Below are positions 26,642 through 35,308 of a stretch of 64,000 bases of DNA, piece by piece (the first letter of the stretch is position 1; each line of letters starts with the position of its first letter). This DNA comes from Bacillus sp. 522_BSPC. Lineage in GTDB: Bacteria; Bacillota; Bacilli; Bacillales; Cytobacillaceae. Position numbers and translations under genes: made by a program. The notes under the pieces are model-generated. The model ran no database searches. It was not told the DNA's origin and was given only the letters and a program-made list of their open reading frames with translations. Location of the stretch: positions 1-64,000 of the forward strand of contig NZ_JVDT01000077.1 in assembly GCF_001076885.1 (NCBI RefSeq), in the 5' to 3' direction.

Positions 26642-27910
26642 ATGCAAGGAGAAAAAATTACAGTAGTAGATGGAGTATTAAATGTACCAGCAAATCCAAT
26701 TGTTCCTTATATTGAAGGAGATGGAATTGGCCCAGATATTTGGGCAGCGTCATCAAGAGTAATAGATGCTGCTGTTGAAAAAGCATACAATGGAGAAAAG
26801 AAAATTGTTTGGAAAGAAGTGTTAGCTGGGGAAAAAGCATTTAATGAAACTGGAGAATGGTTACCTTCTGAAACATTAGATGTTATTAAAGAATATTTAA
26901 TTGCTATTAAAGGACCATTAACTACACCAGTTGGCGGAGGTATTCGTTCTTTAAACGTTGCTCTACGCCAAGAATTAGATCTTTTTGTTTGTTTACGCCC
27001 AGTAAGATGGTTTGAAGGCGTACCATCTCCAGTAAAAAGACCTCAAGATACAGATATGGTTATCTTCCGTGAAAATACAGAAGATATTTATGCTGGAATT
27101 GAGTATGAAAAAGGTTCTGAGGCTGTTTCTAAATTAATTAACTTTTTACAACAAGAAATGGGAGTTAATAAAATTAGATTTCCTGAAACATCTGGAATTG
27201 GAATTAAACCAGTTTCTGAAGAAGGAACAAGCCGTTTAGTAAGAGCTGCGATTAATTATGCGATTAAAGAAGGTCGTAAATCTGTAACTCTAGTACATAA
27301 AGGTAATATTATGAAATATACAGAAGGTGCATTTAAAAACTGGGGTTATGAGTTAGCAGAAAAAGAATTTGGGGAAAAAGTATTTACTTGGGCTCAATAT
27401 GATCGTATCAAAGAAGAGCAAGGATCTGATGCTGCTAATAAAGCACAGGCAGAGGCAGAAGCAGCAGGAAAGATTATTATCAAAGATTCTATTGCAGATA
27501 TCTTCCTTCAACAAATTCTTACTCGTCCAAAAGAGTTTGATGTAGTGGCGACAATGAACCTAAATGGGGATTATATCTCTGATGCATTAGCGGCACAGGT
27601 TGGTGGAATCGGTATTGCACCTGGTGCAAATATAAATTATGAAACAGGCCATGCAATTTTTGAAGCAACACATGGAACTGCTCCAAAATATGCTGGTTTA
27701 GATAAAGTAAATCCATCTTCTGTTATTCTCTCAGGGGTTCTAATGCTTGAACATTTAGGATGGACAGAAGCAGCACAATTAGTAATTCAATCTGTGGAAA
27801 ATACAATTGCTTCTAAAGTTGTTACCTATGACTTTGCTCGTTTGATGGAGGGCGCAACGGAAGTGAAATGCTCAGAATTCGGTGATGAATTAATTAAGAA
27901 CATGGGTTAA
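26642..27910 (+). CDS. icd: Isocitrate dehydrogenase (NADP)
   Basis: NADP-dependent isocitrate dehydrogenase of 422 residues, decarboxylating isocitrate to 2-oxoglutarate. Family motifs include [12 protein letters not shown] at the N-terminus, the substrate-loop serine in [17 protein letters not shown], the isocitrate/metal-binding [12 protein letters not shown], and the cofactor-binding [22 protein letters not shown] region. The ribosome-binding site is ACGGAGGG. It is followed by a strong terminator. Gene order citZ-icd-mdh is conserved in Bacillaceae. Confidence 0.97.
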   Translation: MQGEKITVVDGVLNVPANPIVPYIEGDGIGPDIWAASSRVIDAAVEKAYNGEKKIVWKEVLAGEKAFNETGEWLPSETLDVIKEYLIAIKGPLTTPVGGGIRSLNVALRQELDLFVCLRPVRWFEGVPSPVKRPQDTDMVIFRENTEDIYAGIEYEKGSEAVSKLINFLQQEMGVNKIRFPETSGIGIKPVSEEGTSRLVRAAINYAIKEGRKSVTLVHKGNIMKYTEGAFKNWGYELAEKEFGEKVFTWAQYDRIKEEQGSDAANKAQAEAEAAGKIIIKDSIADIFLQQILTRPKEFDVVATMNLNGDYISDALAAQVGGIGIAPGANINYETGHAIFEATHGTAPKYAGLDKVNPSSVILSGVLMLEHLGWTEAAQLVIQSVENTIASKVVTYDFARLMEGATEVKCSEFGDELIKNMG

Positions 27911-27919
27911 TAACAAATA

Positions 27920-27953
27920 GAAGAAGAGATAGTCTCATCTCTTCTTCCTTTTT
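27920..27953 (+). terminator. Intrinsic terminator after icd
   Basis: GAAGAAGAGAT pairs with ATCTCTTCTTC around a 6-base loop, followed by CTTTTTGTC. It implies that mdh depends on readthrough or on its own promoter within the next 147 bases. Confidence 0.88.
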
Positions 27954-28099
27954 GTCTAAAATAGCAGTTTGGTGTATTGGATTAGAATGGGATAAGCTAA
28001 TATGAAATAGTGTTACTAGATTTGAGTAAAAGGGGACTCTGCCTAGTAAATTGCCTATTAGTGGCTCATGCATTCTTGGTCTAATAAGGGGGATATTAT

Positions 28100-29035
28100 A
28101 TGGTTAAGCGCAAGAAAATTTCAATTATTGGTGGTGGATTTACCGGATCCACAACAGCATTTCTACTTGCTCAAAAAGAGCTTGGAGATATTGTTTTATT
28201 AGATGTTCCGCGAAATGAAAATGCAACTAAAGGTAAAGCCTTAGATATGTTTGAAGCGAGTCCTGTACAAGGGTTTGATGCAAATATTATTGGAACATCC
28301 GAGTATAAGGATACTGCAGATTCTGATATTGTCATTATTACAGCTGGTATGGCAAGAAAACCAGGTATGAGTAGAGATGATCTTGTACAGACAAATCAAT
28401 CCATTATGATATCAGTAACGAGGGAAATAGTGAAATATTCCCCTAATTGTATCATTATTGTACTTACGAATCCTGTTGATGCAATGACTTATACAGTCTA
28501 TAAGGAATCAGGTTTTCCGAAAAATAGGGTGATTGGTCAGTCAGGTGTCTTAGATACCGCTCGTTTTCGAAGCTTTGTTGCGATGGAGCTAAACCTTTCT
28601 GTTAAAGATATTACAGGAATTGTATTAGGAGGACACGGAGATGATATGGTTCCGCTTATACGCTATTCGTATGCAGGTGGAATCCCGTTAGAATCGCTCA
28701 TTCCGAAGCATAGATTGGAAGAGATTATTGAAAGAACAAGAAATGGTGGTGCCGAAATCGTAAATCTACTTGGGAATGGAAGCGCTTATTATGCTCCGGC
28801 GGCTTCATTAGTGGATATGTGTGAGGCAATTATGAAAAGTCAAAGACGAGTTCTTCCAACCATTGCTTATTTAGAAGGAGAGTACGGGTATAACGATCTT
28901 TATCTAGGTGTCCCTACGATTTTGGGCGGTAATGGAATCGAACAAATTATAGAACTTGATTTAACAGAAGATGAAAAAGCAGCATTAGAAAAATCTGTTC
29001 ATTCCGTTCGTCATGTAATGACATTATTAAATTGA
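28100..29035 (+). CDS. mdh: Malate dehydrogenase
   Basis: NAD-dependent malate dehydrogenase of 311 residues, lactate-dehydrogenase-like type. It has the Rossmann motif [16 protein letters not shown], substrate-binding arginines in [21 protein letters not shown], the catalytic histidine in [10 protein letters not shown], and a conserved [12 protein letters not shown] near the C-terminus. The start follows AAGGGGGATAT. It completes the oxidative citZ-icd-mdh block and precedes phoPR, as in Bacillus subtilis. Confidence 0.97.
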   Translation: MVKRKKISIIGGGFTGSTTAFLLAQKELGDIVLLDVPRNENATKGKALDMFEASPVQGFDANIIGTSEYKDTADSDIVIITAGMARKPGMSRDDLVQTNQSIMISVTREIVKYSPNCIIIVLTNPVDAMTYTVYKESGFPKNRVIGQSGVLDTARFRSFVAMELNLSVKDITGIVLGGHGDDMVPLIRYSYAGGIPLESLIPKHRLEEIIERTRNGGAEIVNLLGNGSAYYAPAASLVDMCEAIMKSQRRVLPTIAYLEGEYGYNDLYLGVPTILGGNGIEQIIELDLTEDEKAALEKSVHSVRHVMTLLN

Positions 29036-29044
29036 ATAAATGAG

Positions 29045-29081
29045 AAAAATCGGTCGAACATAAAAGTTAGCCGATTTTTTT
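29045..29081 (+). terminator. Intrinsic terminator after mdh
   Basis: AAAATCGG pairs with CCGATTTT across a 17-base loop, followed by a T-run (TTTTTTT). Confidence 0.78.
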
Positions 29082-29267
29082 ATGGAATTAATTAAGTTAC
29101 AAGCCTAGTTTTTCTAATAGTATCATTGTTATAGCCTGCGCGTTTAAATCAATACTTCCTTTTGGAAATAGTAACGAAATGTTTTTTCCATTTTCGCTAC
29201 ACAATATATTATAATGTAAATAGGTATAAGGGGACTTAAGGGGAATTAACATATTTGGAGGCTGTAT

Positions 29268-29984
29268 ATGAAGAAAAAGGTATTAGTTGTAGATGATGAA
29301 CAATCTATCGTAACTTTACTAAAGTATAATTTGCAACAGGCGGGGTATGATGTATTGACTGCCATGGACGGAGAAGAAGGATTGAATCTAGCTTTAACTG
29401 CTAATCCAGATGTCATCCTACTTGATTTAATGTTGCCAAAAAAAGATGGGATGGATGTTTGTAAAGAACTACGCCAACAGAAAGTGTTAACTCCTATATT
29501 AATGTTAACAGCAAAAGATGATGAGTTCGATAAAGTATTAGGACTTGAGCTTGGTGCAGATGATTATATGACCAAACCTTTTAGTCCGAGAGAGGTTATC
29601 GCCCGTATAAAAGCTGTTTTAAGAAGAACTCAGATGCAAGTGCCAACATCATCTAATGAAGTAAACACAGATGAGGATGAAGGTATTAAAATTGCAGAGT
29701 TGAAAGTCCTTCCTAATTATTATGAAGCCTATTTTAAAGGGGAATTATTAGAATTAACGCCTAAAGAATTTGAGCTATTATTATATCTTGTAAAAAACAA
29801 AGGCAGAGTTTTAACAAGAGACCAGCTGTTAAGTGCAGTTTGGAACTATGACTTTGTAGGCGATACAAGAATTGTAGATGTACATATTAGTCATTTACGA
29901 GAGAAAATTGAAGAAAATACAAAAAAACCTATATATATTAAAACAATTCGTGGTTTAGGCTATAAATTAGAGGAACCAAAGTAA
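29268..29984 (+). CDS. phoP: Phosphate-regulon response regulator PhoP
   Basis: OmpR/PhoB-type response regulator of 238 residues. The receiver domain has D9-D10 and phospho-acceptor D53 in LLDLMLPKKDG, and the conserved lysine in DDYMTKPFSPREV. The C-terminal winged helix (about 130-236) contains LTPKEFELLLYLVKNKGRVLTRDQLL and VDVHISHLREKIE. The gene follows mdh and abuts phoR (the stop is followed directly by the phoR ATG), the normal arrangement. PhoP binds TT(A/T)ACA direct repeats; such an array lies at 32150-32188, downstream of phoR. A TATAAT at 29210 may belong to its own promoter. Confidence 0.96.
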   Translation: MKKKVLVVDDEQSIVTLLKYNLQQAGYDVLTAMDGEEGLNLALTANPDVILLDLMLPKKDGMDVCKELRQQKVLTPILMLTAKDDEFDKVLGLELGADDYMTKPFSPREVIARIKAVLRRTQMQVPTSSNEVNTDEDEGIKIAELKVLPNYYEAYFKGELLELTPKEFELLLYLVKNKGRVLTRDQLLSAVWNYDFVGDTRIVDVHISHLREKIEENTKKPIYIKTIRGLGYKLEEPK

Positions 29985-31739
29985 ATGAAGAGTTTTAAAT
30001 CCCGATTAATGGCTAGTGTTTTATTTACTATTTTTATCGTGTTTTTATTTGTTGCTATTTTTATTGAGTCTTATAATAAGAAAACCTTTATGGATTCTTT
30101 TGATCACCGCCTAGAAAGAGAAGCTACATTAATAGCAAATCAAATAATGAATAACGGTGGGATTTTAAAAGTTAATAATGATTTAATAATCGAATATAGC
30201 GAAGCATTAGAGTTACAGATTACGATTATTAATGAATCTGGCGAGATATTGTTCAATGTGGGAGAGCTGCAGACAGATGAAGAATATGAAAATCAAATGC
30301 AGGCTTTGTTATTAAATGAAAAAGTAAATGCCGTTGCGATTGATGGTAACCCTAACTTTCATTTTTACCAACAGGAGCTTTCTGATGAAGAAGGCGGTCA
30401 AGGTTATTTGCTAATAGGGGCAAAAGTAGACGAGATAGAAAATGCATACCAACATATCAATTGGATTATTTTTTCTTCGTTTGTATTTTCATTCATAGTA
30501 ATTTATCTAGTTGGTTATAAATTAATTTATCGTTACACAAGGCCAATTGAGTCGGCTACCAAAGTTGCTGTTGATTTGGCAAATGGCAATTATCATGCTA
30601 GAACATATGAAGATCGAGTAGATGAGACAGGGATTCTTAGTTCTTCTCTTAATAAGGTTGCCAAAGATATGCAAGAAATGGTAAAAGCACAAGAAATACA
30701 AGAAGATCGTTTAGGTACTTTGATTGAGAGTATTAGTAGTGGCCTTCTTTTAATAGATAGCAGAGGGTATATTAATTTAATCAATAAATCCTATAAAGAT
30801 ATTTTCTCTGTTCGTTCAGCTGACTATCTTTATAAACAATATTATAAAGTTATTCCATATAGACAAGTTACAGATCTTGCGGAAGAAATTTTTATGACAG
30901 AACATAAAGTTATTCGAGACATGACACTTGAAATTAAAAATGAGAAAAAGAGCTTTCAGGTTTATGGAGTTCCCATTATTGGGACAAATGATAGGTGGAT
31001 GGGGATTTTGCTCGTTTTTAATGATATTACGGAGTTGAAGAAGCTAGAACAAGTTCGGAAAGACTTTGTAGCCAATGTTTCACACGAGTTAAAAACGCCT
31101 ATTACTTCTATTAAGGGATTTTCTGAAACACTTCTTGATGGGGCGATGGAAGATAAAGAGACGCTGGAAGAATTTTTGCGAATTATTTTAAAAGAGAGCC
31201 ATCGATTACAGACTTTAATTCAAGATCTTCTAGATTTATCAAAATTAGAACAACATCACTTCTCTTTAAATAAAGACGAGTTTAATTTGGTGGAAATTTT
31301 AAATAAGGCAACAAAAATGCTAGAAGGTCGAGCAGAGGCGAAAAATATAAAACTGAAATTTCCTCAATCAAATGAAATTATCCAGATTCAAGGAGATAGA
31401 AGTCGGTTAACTCAAGTCTTTTTAAATTTAATCACAAATGCTGTGATTTATACTCCAAACGATGGCGAAATCAACGTCTATGTTGTGGAAAAGAAAAAGA
31501 AAATTGAAGTTAGAATTCAAGATACAGGAATTGGAATCGATTCGGCAGAAATTCCAAGAATATTTGAGCGCTTTTATCGCGTAGATAAAGCAAGAAGTAG
31601 AAATTCTGGCGGAACAGGGCTAGGTCTTGCAATTGTTAAGCATTTAGTGGAATTACATAGAGGAACGATTCATGTGGAAAGTAAAATGGGTGTAGGAACT
31701 ACCTTCACGGTTATTTTGCACAAGGAATTTCCATTTTAA
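29985..31739 (+). CDS. phoR: Phosphate-regulon sensor histidine kinase PhoR
   Basis: Membrane histidine kinase of 584 residues. Order of parts: transmembrane segment (about 7-28), extracytoplasmic domain, second transmembrane segment (about 160-180), HAMP, PAS domain (about 245-350), H-box with H367 in NVSHELKTPITSIKGF, then the ATPase domain with NLITNAVIYTP, DTGIGID and GGTGLGLAIVKHL. It starts immediately after phoP with no gap. It phosphorylates PhoP on phosphate limitation. A terminator follows at once. Confidence 0.96.
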   Translation: MKSFKSRLMASVLFTIFIVFLFVAIFIESYNKKTFMDSFDHRLEREATLIANQIMNNGGILKVNNDLIIEYSEALELQITIINESGEILFNVGELQTDEEYENQMQALLLNEKVNAVAIDGNPNFHFYQQELSDEEGGQGYLLIGAKVDEIENAYQHINWIIFSSFVFSFIVIYLVGYKLIYRYTRPIESATKVAVDLANGNYHARTYEDRVDETGILSSSLNKVAKDMQEMVKAQEIQEDRLGTLIESISSGLLLIDSRGYINLINKSYKDIFSVRSADYLYKQYYKVIPYRQVTDLAEEIFMTEHKVIRDMTLEIKNEKKSFQVYGVPIIGTNDRWMGILLVFNDITELKKLEQVRKDFVANVSHELKTPITSIKGFSETLLDGAMEDKETLEEFLRIILKESHRLQTLIQDLLDLSKLEQHHFSLNKDEFNLVEILNKATKMLEGRAEAKNIKLKFPQSNEIIQIQGDRSRLTQVFLNLITNAVIYTPNDGEINVYVVEKKKKIEVRIQDTGIGIDSAEIPRIFERFYRVDKARSRNSGGTGLGLAIVKHLVELHRGTIHVESKMGVGTTFTVILHKEFPF

Positions 31740-31744
31740 GGACA

Positions 31745-31775
31745 GGGGATACTGACATCGGTATCCTCTTTTTTC
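31745..31775 (+). terminator. Intrinsic terminator after phoR
   Basis: GGATAC (31747-31752) pairs with GTATCC (31761-31766) with one or two extra pairs, then TCTTTTTTC. It isolates phoPR from the long intergenic region that follows. Confidence 0.82.
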
Positions 31776-31807
31776 TAAATCTTGCACATTTTCCTATGGT
31801 ATCAGCG

Positions 31808-32148
31808 CCAGTTCACACGGCGCTAAACGGTGCCTTCCGCTTTTCTCTGTCTAGCTTCAGTGCCTATCGGTTAGCAAACTTCCGACTATCTCCCTACGAT
31901 AAGTCAACATCGACTCACTGCCGTTCCTCGTGTTTCCTTTATCTCAGTCGAGAGTCTCCAGTTTGTACACCGAAAAAACAGGCCCTTCCGCTTTTCATTG
32001 TCTAGCTCCAGTCACCAGCGCCAGATGAACTTCACGATTGTCTCTACGATAAGTCAACATCGAATCACTATCGTTCTTCGTGTTTCCTTTATCTCAAGAA
32101 AATCGCTCCAGTTCACACGGCGCTAAACGGTGCCTTCCGCTTTTCTCT
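31808..32148. repeat. Tandem array of ~150-bp intergenic repeat units
   Basis: Units begin with TTCCGCTTTTC at 31835, 31986 and 32135 (periods 151 and 149; the third copy is truncated). A 41-base block is identical at 31808-31848 and 32108-32148, exactly 300 bases apart. CTACGATAAGTCAACATCGA recurs at 31894 and 32044, and the segment CGTGTTTCCTTTATCTCA recurs too. The middle parts have diverged. Small ORFs across it are not credible. The TCTAGCT(T/C)CAG and TTCCGCTTTTC signatures resemble, from memory, a repeat family dispersed in intergenic regions of Bacillaceae; no function is known. Confidence 0.85.
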
Positions 32149-32149
32149 C

Positions 32150-32203
32150 TTTACATTGTTTTTACATTTGGTTTATGGTGGGTTTACACTTTGTTGATAC
32201 AAT
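32150..32203 (+). promoter_or_regulatory. Pho box: PhoP-dependent promoter candidate
   Basis: Four direct repeats start at 32150, 32161, 32172 and 32183: TTTACA, TTTACA, TTTATG, TTTACA, each followed by exactly five bases (11-bp period). TACAAT (32198-32203) follows nine bases after the last repeat, which places the array over about -60 to -22 relative to a start near 32210. This is the known geometry of PhoP-activated promoters in Bacillus. It faces the phoR-polA gap and no credible ORF follows before polA. Confidence 0.75.
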
Positions 32204-32209
32204 AATTTG

Positions 32210-32503
32210 TGAAGTCCCCCTTATCCATTTGGTTAAGGACTTAAGCTGAAAGCTACCCCGCTTTTGGCTTCCCCTGTGTAAAATTAGTCTTGGAAGAGGG
32301 AAGAATTGGTTCTCGCTCGTTAGTAGAATAGATAGTTTTCTCCAATTCAAGACCATGTCAATATACCTAAAATGTTTTTATTAAAGTTGTAAAAATAGCA
32401 GAGATAGTTGGTAAAAGGTGTTTGTTCCACGTTTATTTCGTCAATGAATGAAATAAATATAAGCGTAGGAAGGAACCTCTTTTTCAGCAATCTCTGCCTT
32501 TTT
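32210..32503 (+). ncRNA. Putative PhoP-regulated structured small RNA
   Basis: No credible ORF, but dense secondary structure. SL1: AAGUCC (32212) with GGACUU (32237), plus UUA/UAA. SL2: AAGCUGAAAGC (32243-32253) with GCUUUUGGCUU (32260-32270), 11 pairs with two wobbles and loop UACCCC. SL3: GUCUUG and GAAUUGG (32287, 32303) with CCAAUUCAAGAC (32342-32353). Terminal domain: GCAGAGAU (32398-32405) closes with AUCUCUGC (32490-32497), enclosing UUUAUUUC/GAAAUAAA (32432/32450), and a CUUUUUA tail follows. C-rich motifs at 32216, 32254 and 32269 (UCCCCCUU, UACCCCG, UUCCCCUG) resemble the anti-ribosome-binding-site loops of Firmicute small RNAs. The existence of the transcript is inferred. Confidence 0.5.
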
Positions 32504-32529
32504 ACATTTATGTATATGTCATGTAAAAT
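32501..32529 (+). promoter_or_regulatory. Probable polA promoter
   Basis: TTTACA (32501-32506), a 17-base spacer and TAAAAT (32524-32529); each box has one mismatch to the SigA consensus. It begins within the U-tail of the upstream structured element and would give a leader of about 75 bases. Confidence 0.65.
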
Positions 32530-32608
32530 AAATAGTATTGAGCCATGTAACAATCATCGTTTTTTTTACGAGATAACATAACACATAAATAGGATGGAGG
32601 AGGATTTC

Positions 32609-35233
32609 TTGAAAAAGAAATTAATATTAATAGACGGTAATAGTATTGCCTATCGCGCGTTTTTCGCTTTACCGCTTTTAAATAACGATAAAGGTGTACA
32701 TACAAATGCTGTTTACGGTTTTACCATGATGTTAATGAAAATTTTAGAAGAAGAGAAGCCAACACATGTTTTAGTAGCCTTTGATGCAGGAAAAACAACT
32801 TTCCGACATAAAACATTTAGTGAATATAAGGGAGGGCGTCAGAAGACACCACCAGAATTGTCAGAGCAATTCCCTTATATAAGAGAGCTATTGAAATCCT
32901 ATGGTATCCATCATTACGAATTAGAAAACTATGAAGCAGATGATATTATTGGAACTCTTTCTCTTCAAGGAGAAAAGGATGGGTTTGAAGTGGTTGTTAT
33001 TTCTGGTGACAAAGATTTAACACAATTGAGCTCAGATAAGACAACTGTTTATATCACAAGAAAAGGGATAACAGATATGGAATCCTATACGCCTGAACAT
33101 GTTCAGGAAAAATACGGTCTAACTCCAGATCGTATTATTGATATGAAAGGCTTAATGGGAGATAGTTCAGATAATATTCCTGGTGTTCCTGGGGTAGGAG
33201 AAAAAACAGCAATTAAATTGTTGAAGGAATTTGATTCATTAGAAAAATTGGTAGAGTCTATTGACCAAGTAAGTGGTAAGAAGCTGAAAGAAAAGCTAGA
33301 AGAATTTAAGGATCAAGCTTTAATGAGCAAAGAACTAGCTACTATTACAAGAAAAGCTCCTCTAACAATAACTTTGGAAGATACAGAATTTCCTGGAATG
33401 CAAATAGAAAAGCTAAAAGAAATGTTCAAGGAGCTTGGATTTAACTCTTTACTCGAAAAATTAGGAGAAACACCTGAACAAGAGGAACTAGTGTTAGAAG
33501 ATATAAATTTTGAAACGGTTGAAAATATTACAGAAGCTATTTTTTCTGATATAAATATAATGTATGTCGAAGTATTGGAGGATAACTATCATTATGCCCC
33601 AATCTTAGGTATCTCTTTATTAAATGACACAGGAGCATACTATCTACCGATCAATCAAGCTTTAGTATCGTCTGCTTTCAAAGCATGGGCAGAAGATGAA
33701 AACAAAGAAAAGATTGTTTATGATGCTAAAAGATCGGAAGTGTCTTTACGACATCAAGGGATTCATTTAAAAGGAATTACGTTTGATGTTCTTATTGCTG
33801 CATATTTAGCAGATCCTTCTGCAACGATTGAAGATGTTGCTTCTGTTGCTAAAAAATATGGCTATCTTAACTTACAATCAGATGAAGCTTTCTATGGAAA
33901 AGGAGCAAAAAGAAAGGTTCCAGATCAAGAATTCTTATCTGATCACATCGTAAGAAAAGCATTCGCTATGCAGGCTATACAAGAGAAAATGGAAGATGAA
34001 TTAAGAAAGAATGACCAAGAAGCACTATTTTATGATTTAGAAATGCCATTAAGCCTAGTGCTAGCTGATATGGAGTCAACGGGAGTGAAAGTGGATGTTG
34101 ATCGCTTGAAAGCAATGGGAGAAGAGCTTTCCGAAAGACTGAAAGAAATTGAAGGGCGAATTTATGAGCTTGCAGGTGAAACCTTTAATATTAACTCTCC
34201 GAAGCAGCTCGGTGTTATTTTATTTGAAAAGCTTGGCTTGCCAGTTGTGAAAAAAACGAAGACAGGATATTCAACCTCTGCTGATGTGTTGGAACAGCTT
34301 GCAAGTTCACATGAAGTAATTAGAGAAATCCTTGAATATAGACAGCTTGGTAAATTACAGTCAACCTATATAGAAGGCTTGCAAAAAGTGGTACATAATG
34401 GAAGAATTCATACAAGATTTAATCAAGTATTGACACAAACAGGTCGTTTAAGCTCTATTGATCCTAACCTTCAAAATATTCCAATTCGGTTAGAAGAAGG
34501 AAGAAAAATTAGACAAGCATTTGTACCGACAGAAAAGGATTGGGTTATTTTTGCTGCTGACTATAGCCAAATCGAGTTACGTGTTCTTGCTCATATTGCC
34601 AATGACGAGAAATTAATAGAAGCATTCAGAGAAGACCATGATATCCACACAGAAACAGCTATGTCCGTTTTTCATGTAGAAGCAGATGCGGTCACTTCTA
34701 ATATGCGAAGACATGCAAAAGCGGTTAACTTTGGAATTGTATATGGTATTAGTGACTATGGGTTATCGCAAAGCTTGCACATTACGAGAAAAGAAGCAGC
34801 CAAGTTTATTGAACGCTATTTAGAAAGCTATCCAGGAGTAAGGAGTTATATGGAAGAAATTGTGGCAGATGCAAAACAAAAAGGATATGTCTCAACATTG
34901 CTTCATAGAAGAAGGTATTTAGCTGATATCACAAGCAGAAACTTTAATCTTCGAAGCTTTGCCGAGAGAACAGCAATGAATACACCAATACAAGGCAGTG
35001 CCGCTGACATTATAAAAAAAGCGATGATTGAAATGGCAAAACGTTTAGAAGAAGAAGGATTACAGGCTAAATTATTATTACAAGTGCACGATGAATTAAT
35101 CTTTGAGGCTCCAAAAGAAGAAATCGAGAAGTTGAAAGAAATAGTTCCAGATGTAATGGAACATGCAGTTGAATTAAGTGTTCCTTTAAAAGTGGATTAC
35201 TCTTATGGACCAACTTGGTATGATGCGAAGTAA
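32609..35233 (+). CDS. polA: DNA polymerase I
   Basis: Family A DNA polymerase of about 874 residues, for Okazaki-fragment processing and repair. The likely start is TTG at 32609, since GGAGGAGG (32594-32603 region) sits 5-6 bases before it and would otherwise be coding. Order: 5'-3' exonuclease (about 1-290; LMGDSSDNIPGVPGVGEKTA), a 3'-5' exonuclease-like domain, and the polymerase domain (about 480-874) with TGRLSSIDPNLQNIP, FAADYSQIELRVLAH, RRHAKAVNFGIVYG and QVHDELIFEAP. The exonuclease motif expected as D-x-E reads YVEVLED, so proofreading is probably absent, as in other Bacillus Pol I enzymes. mutM follows. Confidence 0.96.
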   Translation: MKKKLILIDGNSIAYRAFFALPLLNNDKGVHTNAVYGFTMMLMKILEEEKPTHVLVAFDAGKTTFRHKTFSEYKGGRQKTPPELSEQFPYIRELLKSYGIHHYELENYEADDIIGTLSLQGEKDGFEVVVISGDKDLTQLSSDKTTVYITRKGITDMESYTPEHVQEKYGLTPDRIIDMKGLMGDSSDNIPGVPGVGEKTAIKLLKEFDSLEKLVESIDQVSGKKLKEKLEEFKDQALMSKELATITRKAPLTITLEDTEFPGMQIEKLKEMFKELGFNSLLEKLGETPEQEELVLEDINFETVENITEAIFSDINIMYVEVLEDNYHYAPILGISLLNDTGAYYLPINQALVSSAFKAWAEDENKEKIVYDAKRSEVSLRHQGIHLKGITFDVLIAAYLADPSATIEDVASVAKKYGYLNLQSDEAFYGKGAKRKVPDQEFLSDHIVRKAFAMQAIQEKMEDELRKNDQEALFYDLEMPLSLVLADMESTGVKVDVDRLKAMGEELSERLKEIEGRIYELAGETFNINSPKQLGVILFEKLGLPVVKKTKTGYSTSADVLEQLASSHEVIREILEYRQLGKLQSTYIEGLQKVVHNGRIHTRFNQVLTQTGRLSSIDPNLQNIPIRLEEGRKIRQAFVPTEKDWVIFAADYSQIELRVLAHIANDEKLIEAFREDHDIHTETAMSVFHVEADAVTSNMRRHAKAVNFGIVYGISDYGLSQSLHITRKEAAKFIERYLESYPGVRSYMEEIVADAKQKGYVSTLLHRRRYLADITSRNFNLRSFAERTAMNTPIQGSAADIIKKAMIEMAKRLEEEGLQAKLLLQVHDELIFEAPKEEIEKLKEIVPDVMEHAVELSVPLKVDYSYGPTWYDAK

Positions 35234-35308
35234 TAAATGATTATTTTATAATATTGGTGAGAAGTAAAGAATCATGAGCAATTTTCTCAAGGAAATGAGG
35301 TATATGAG

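Noticed and set aside
31796-32005. 69-codon frame in the phoR-polA gap
   Set aside because: It lies entirely in the tandem repeat units and depends on their accidental frame; no ribosome-binding site.
31808-32148. CRISPR array
   Set aside because: Repeats are about 150 bases long without unique spacers of regular length; this is a tandem intergenic repeat.
32347-32705. Minus-strand frames before polA
   Set aside because: They overlap the polA promoter and start and lack ribosome-binding sites and recognisable products.
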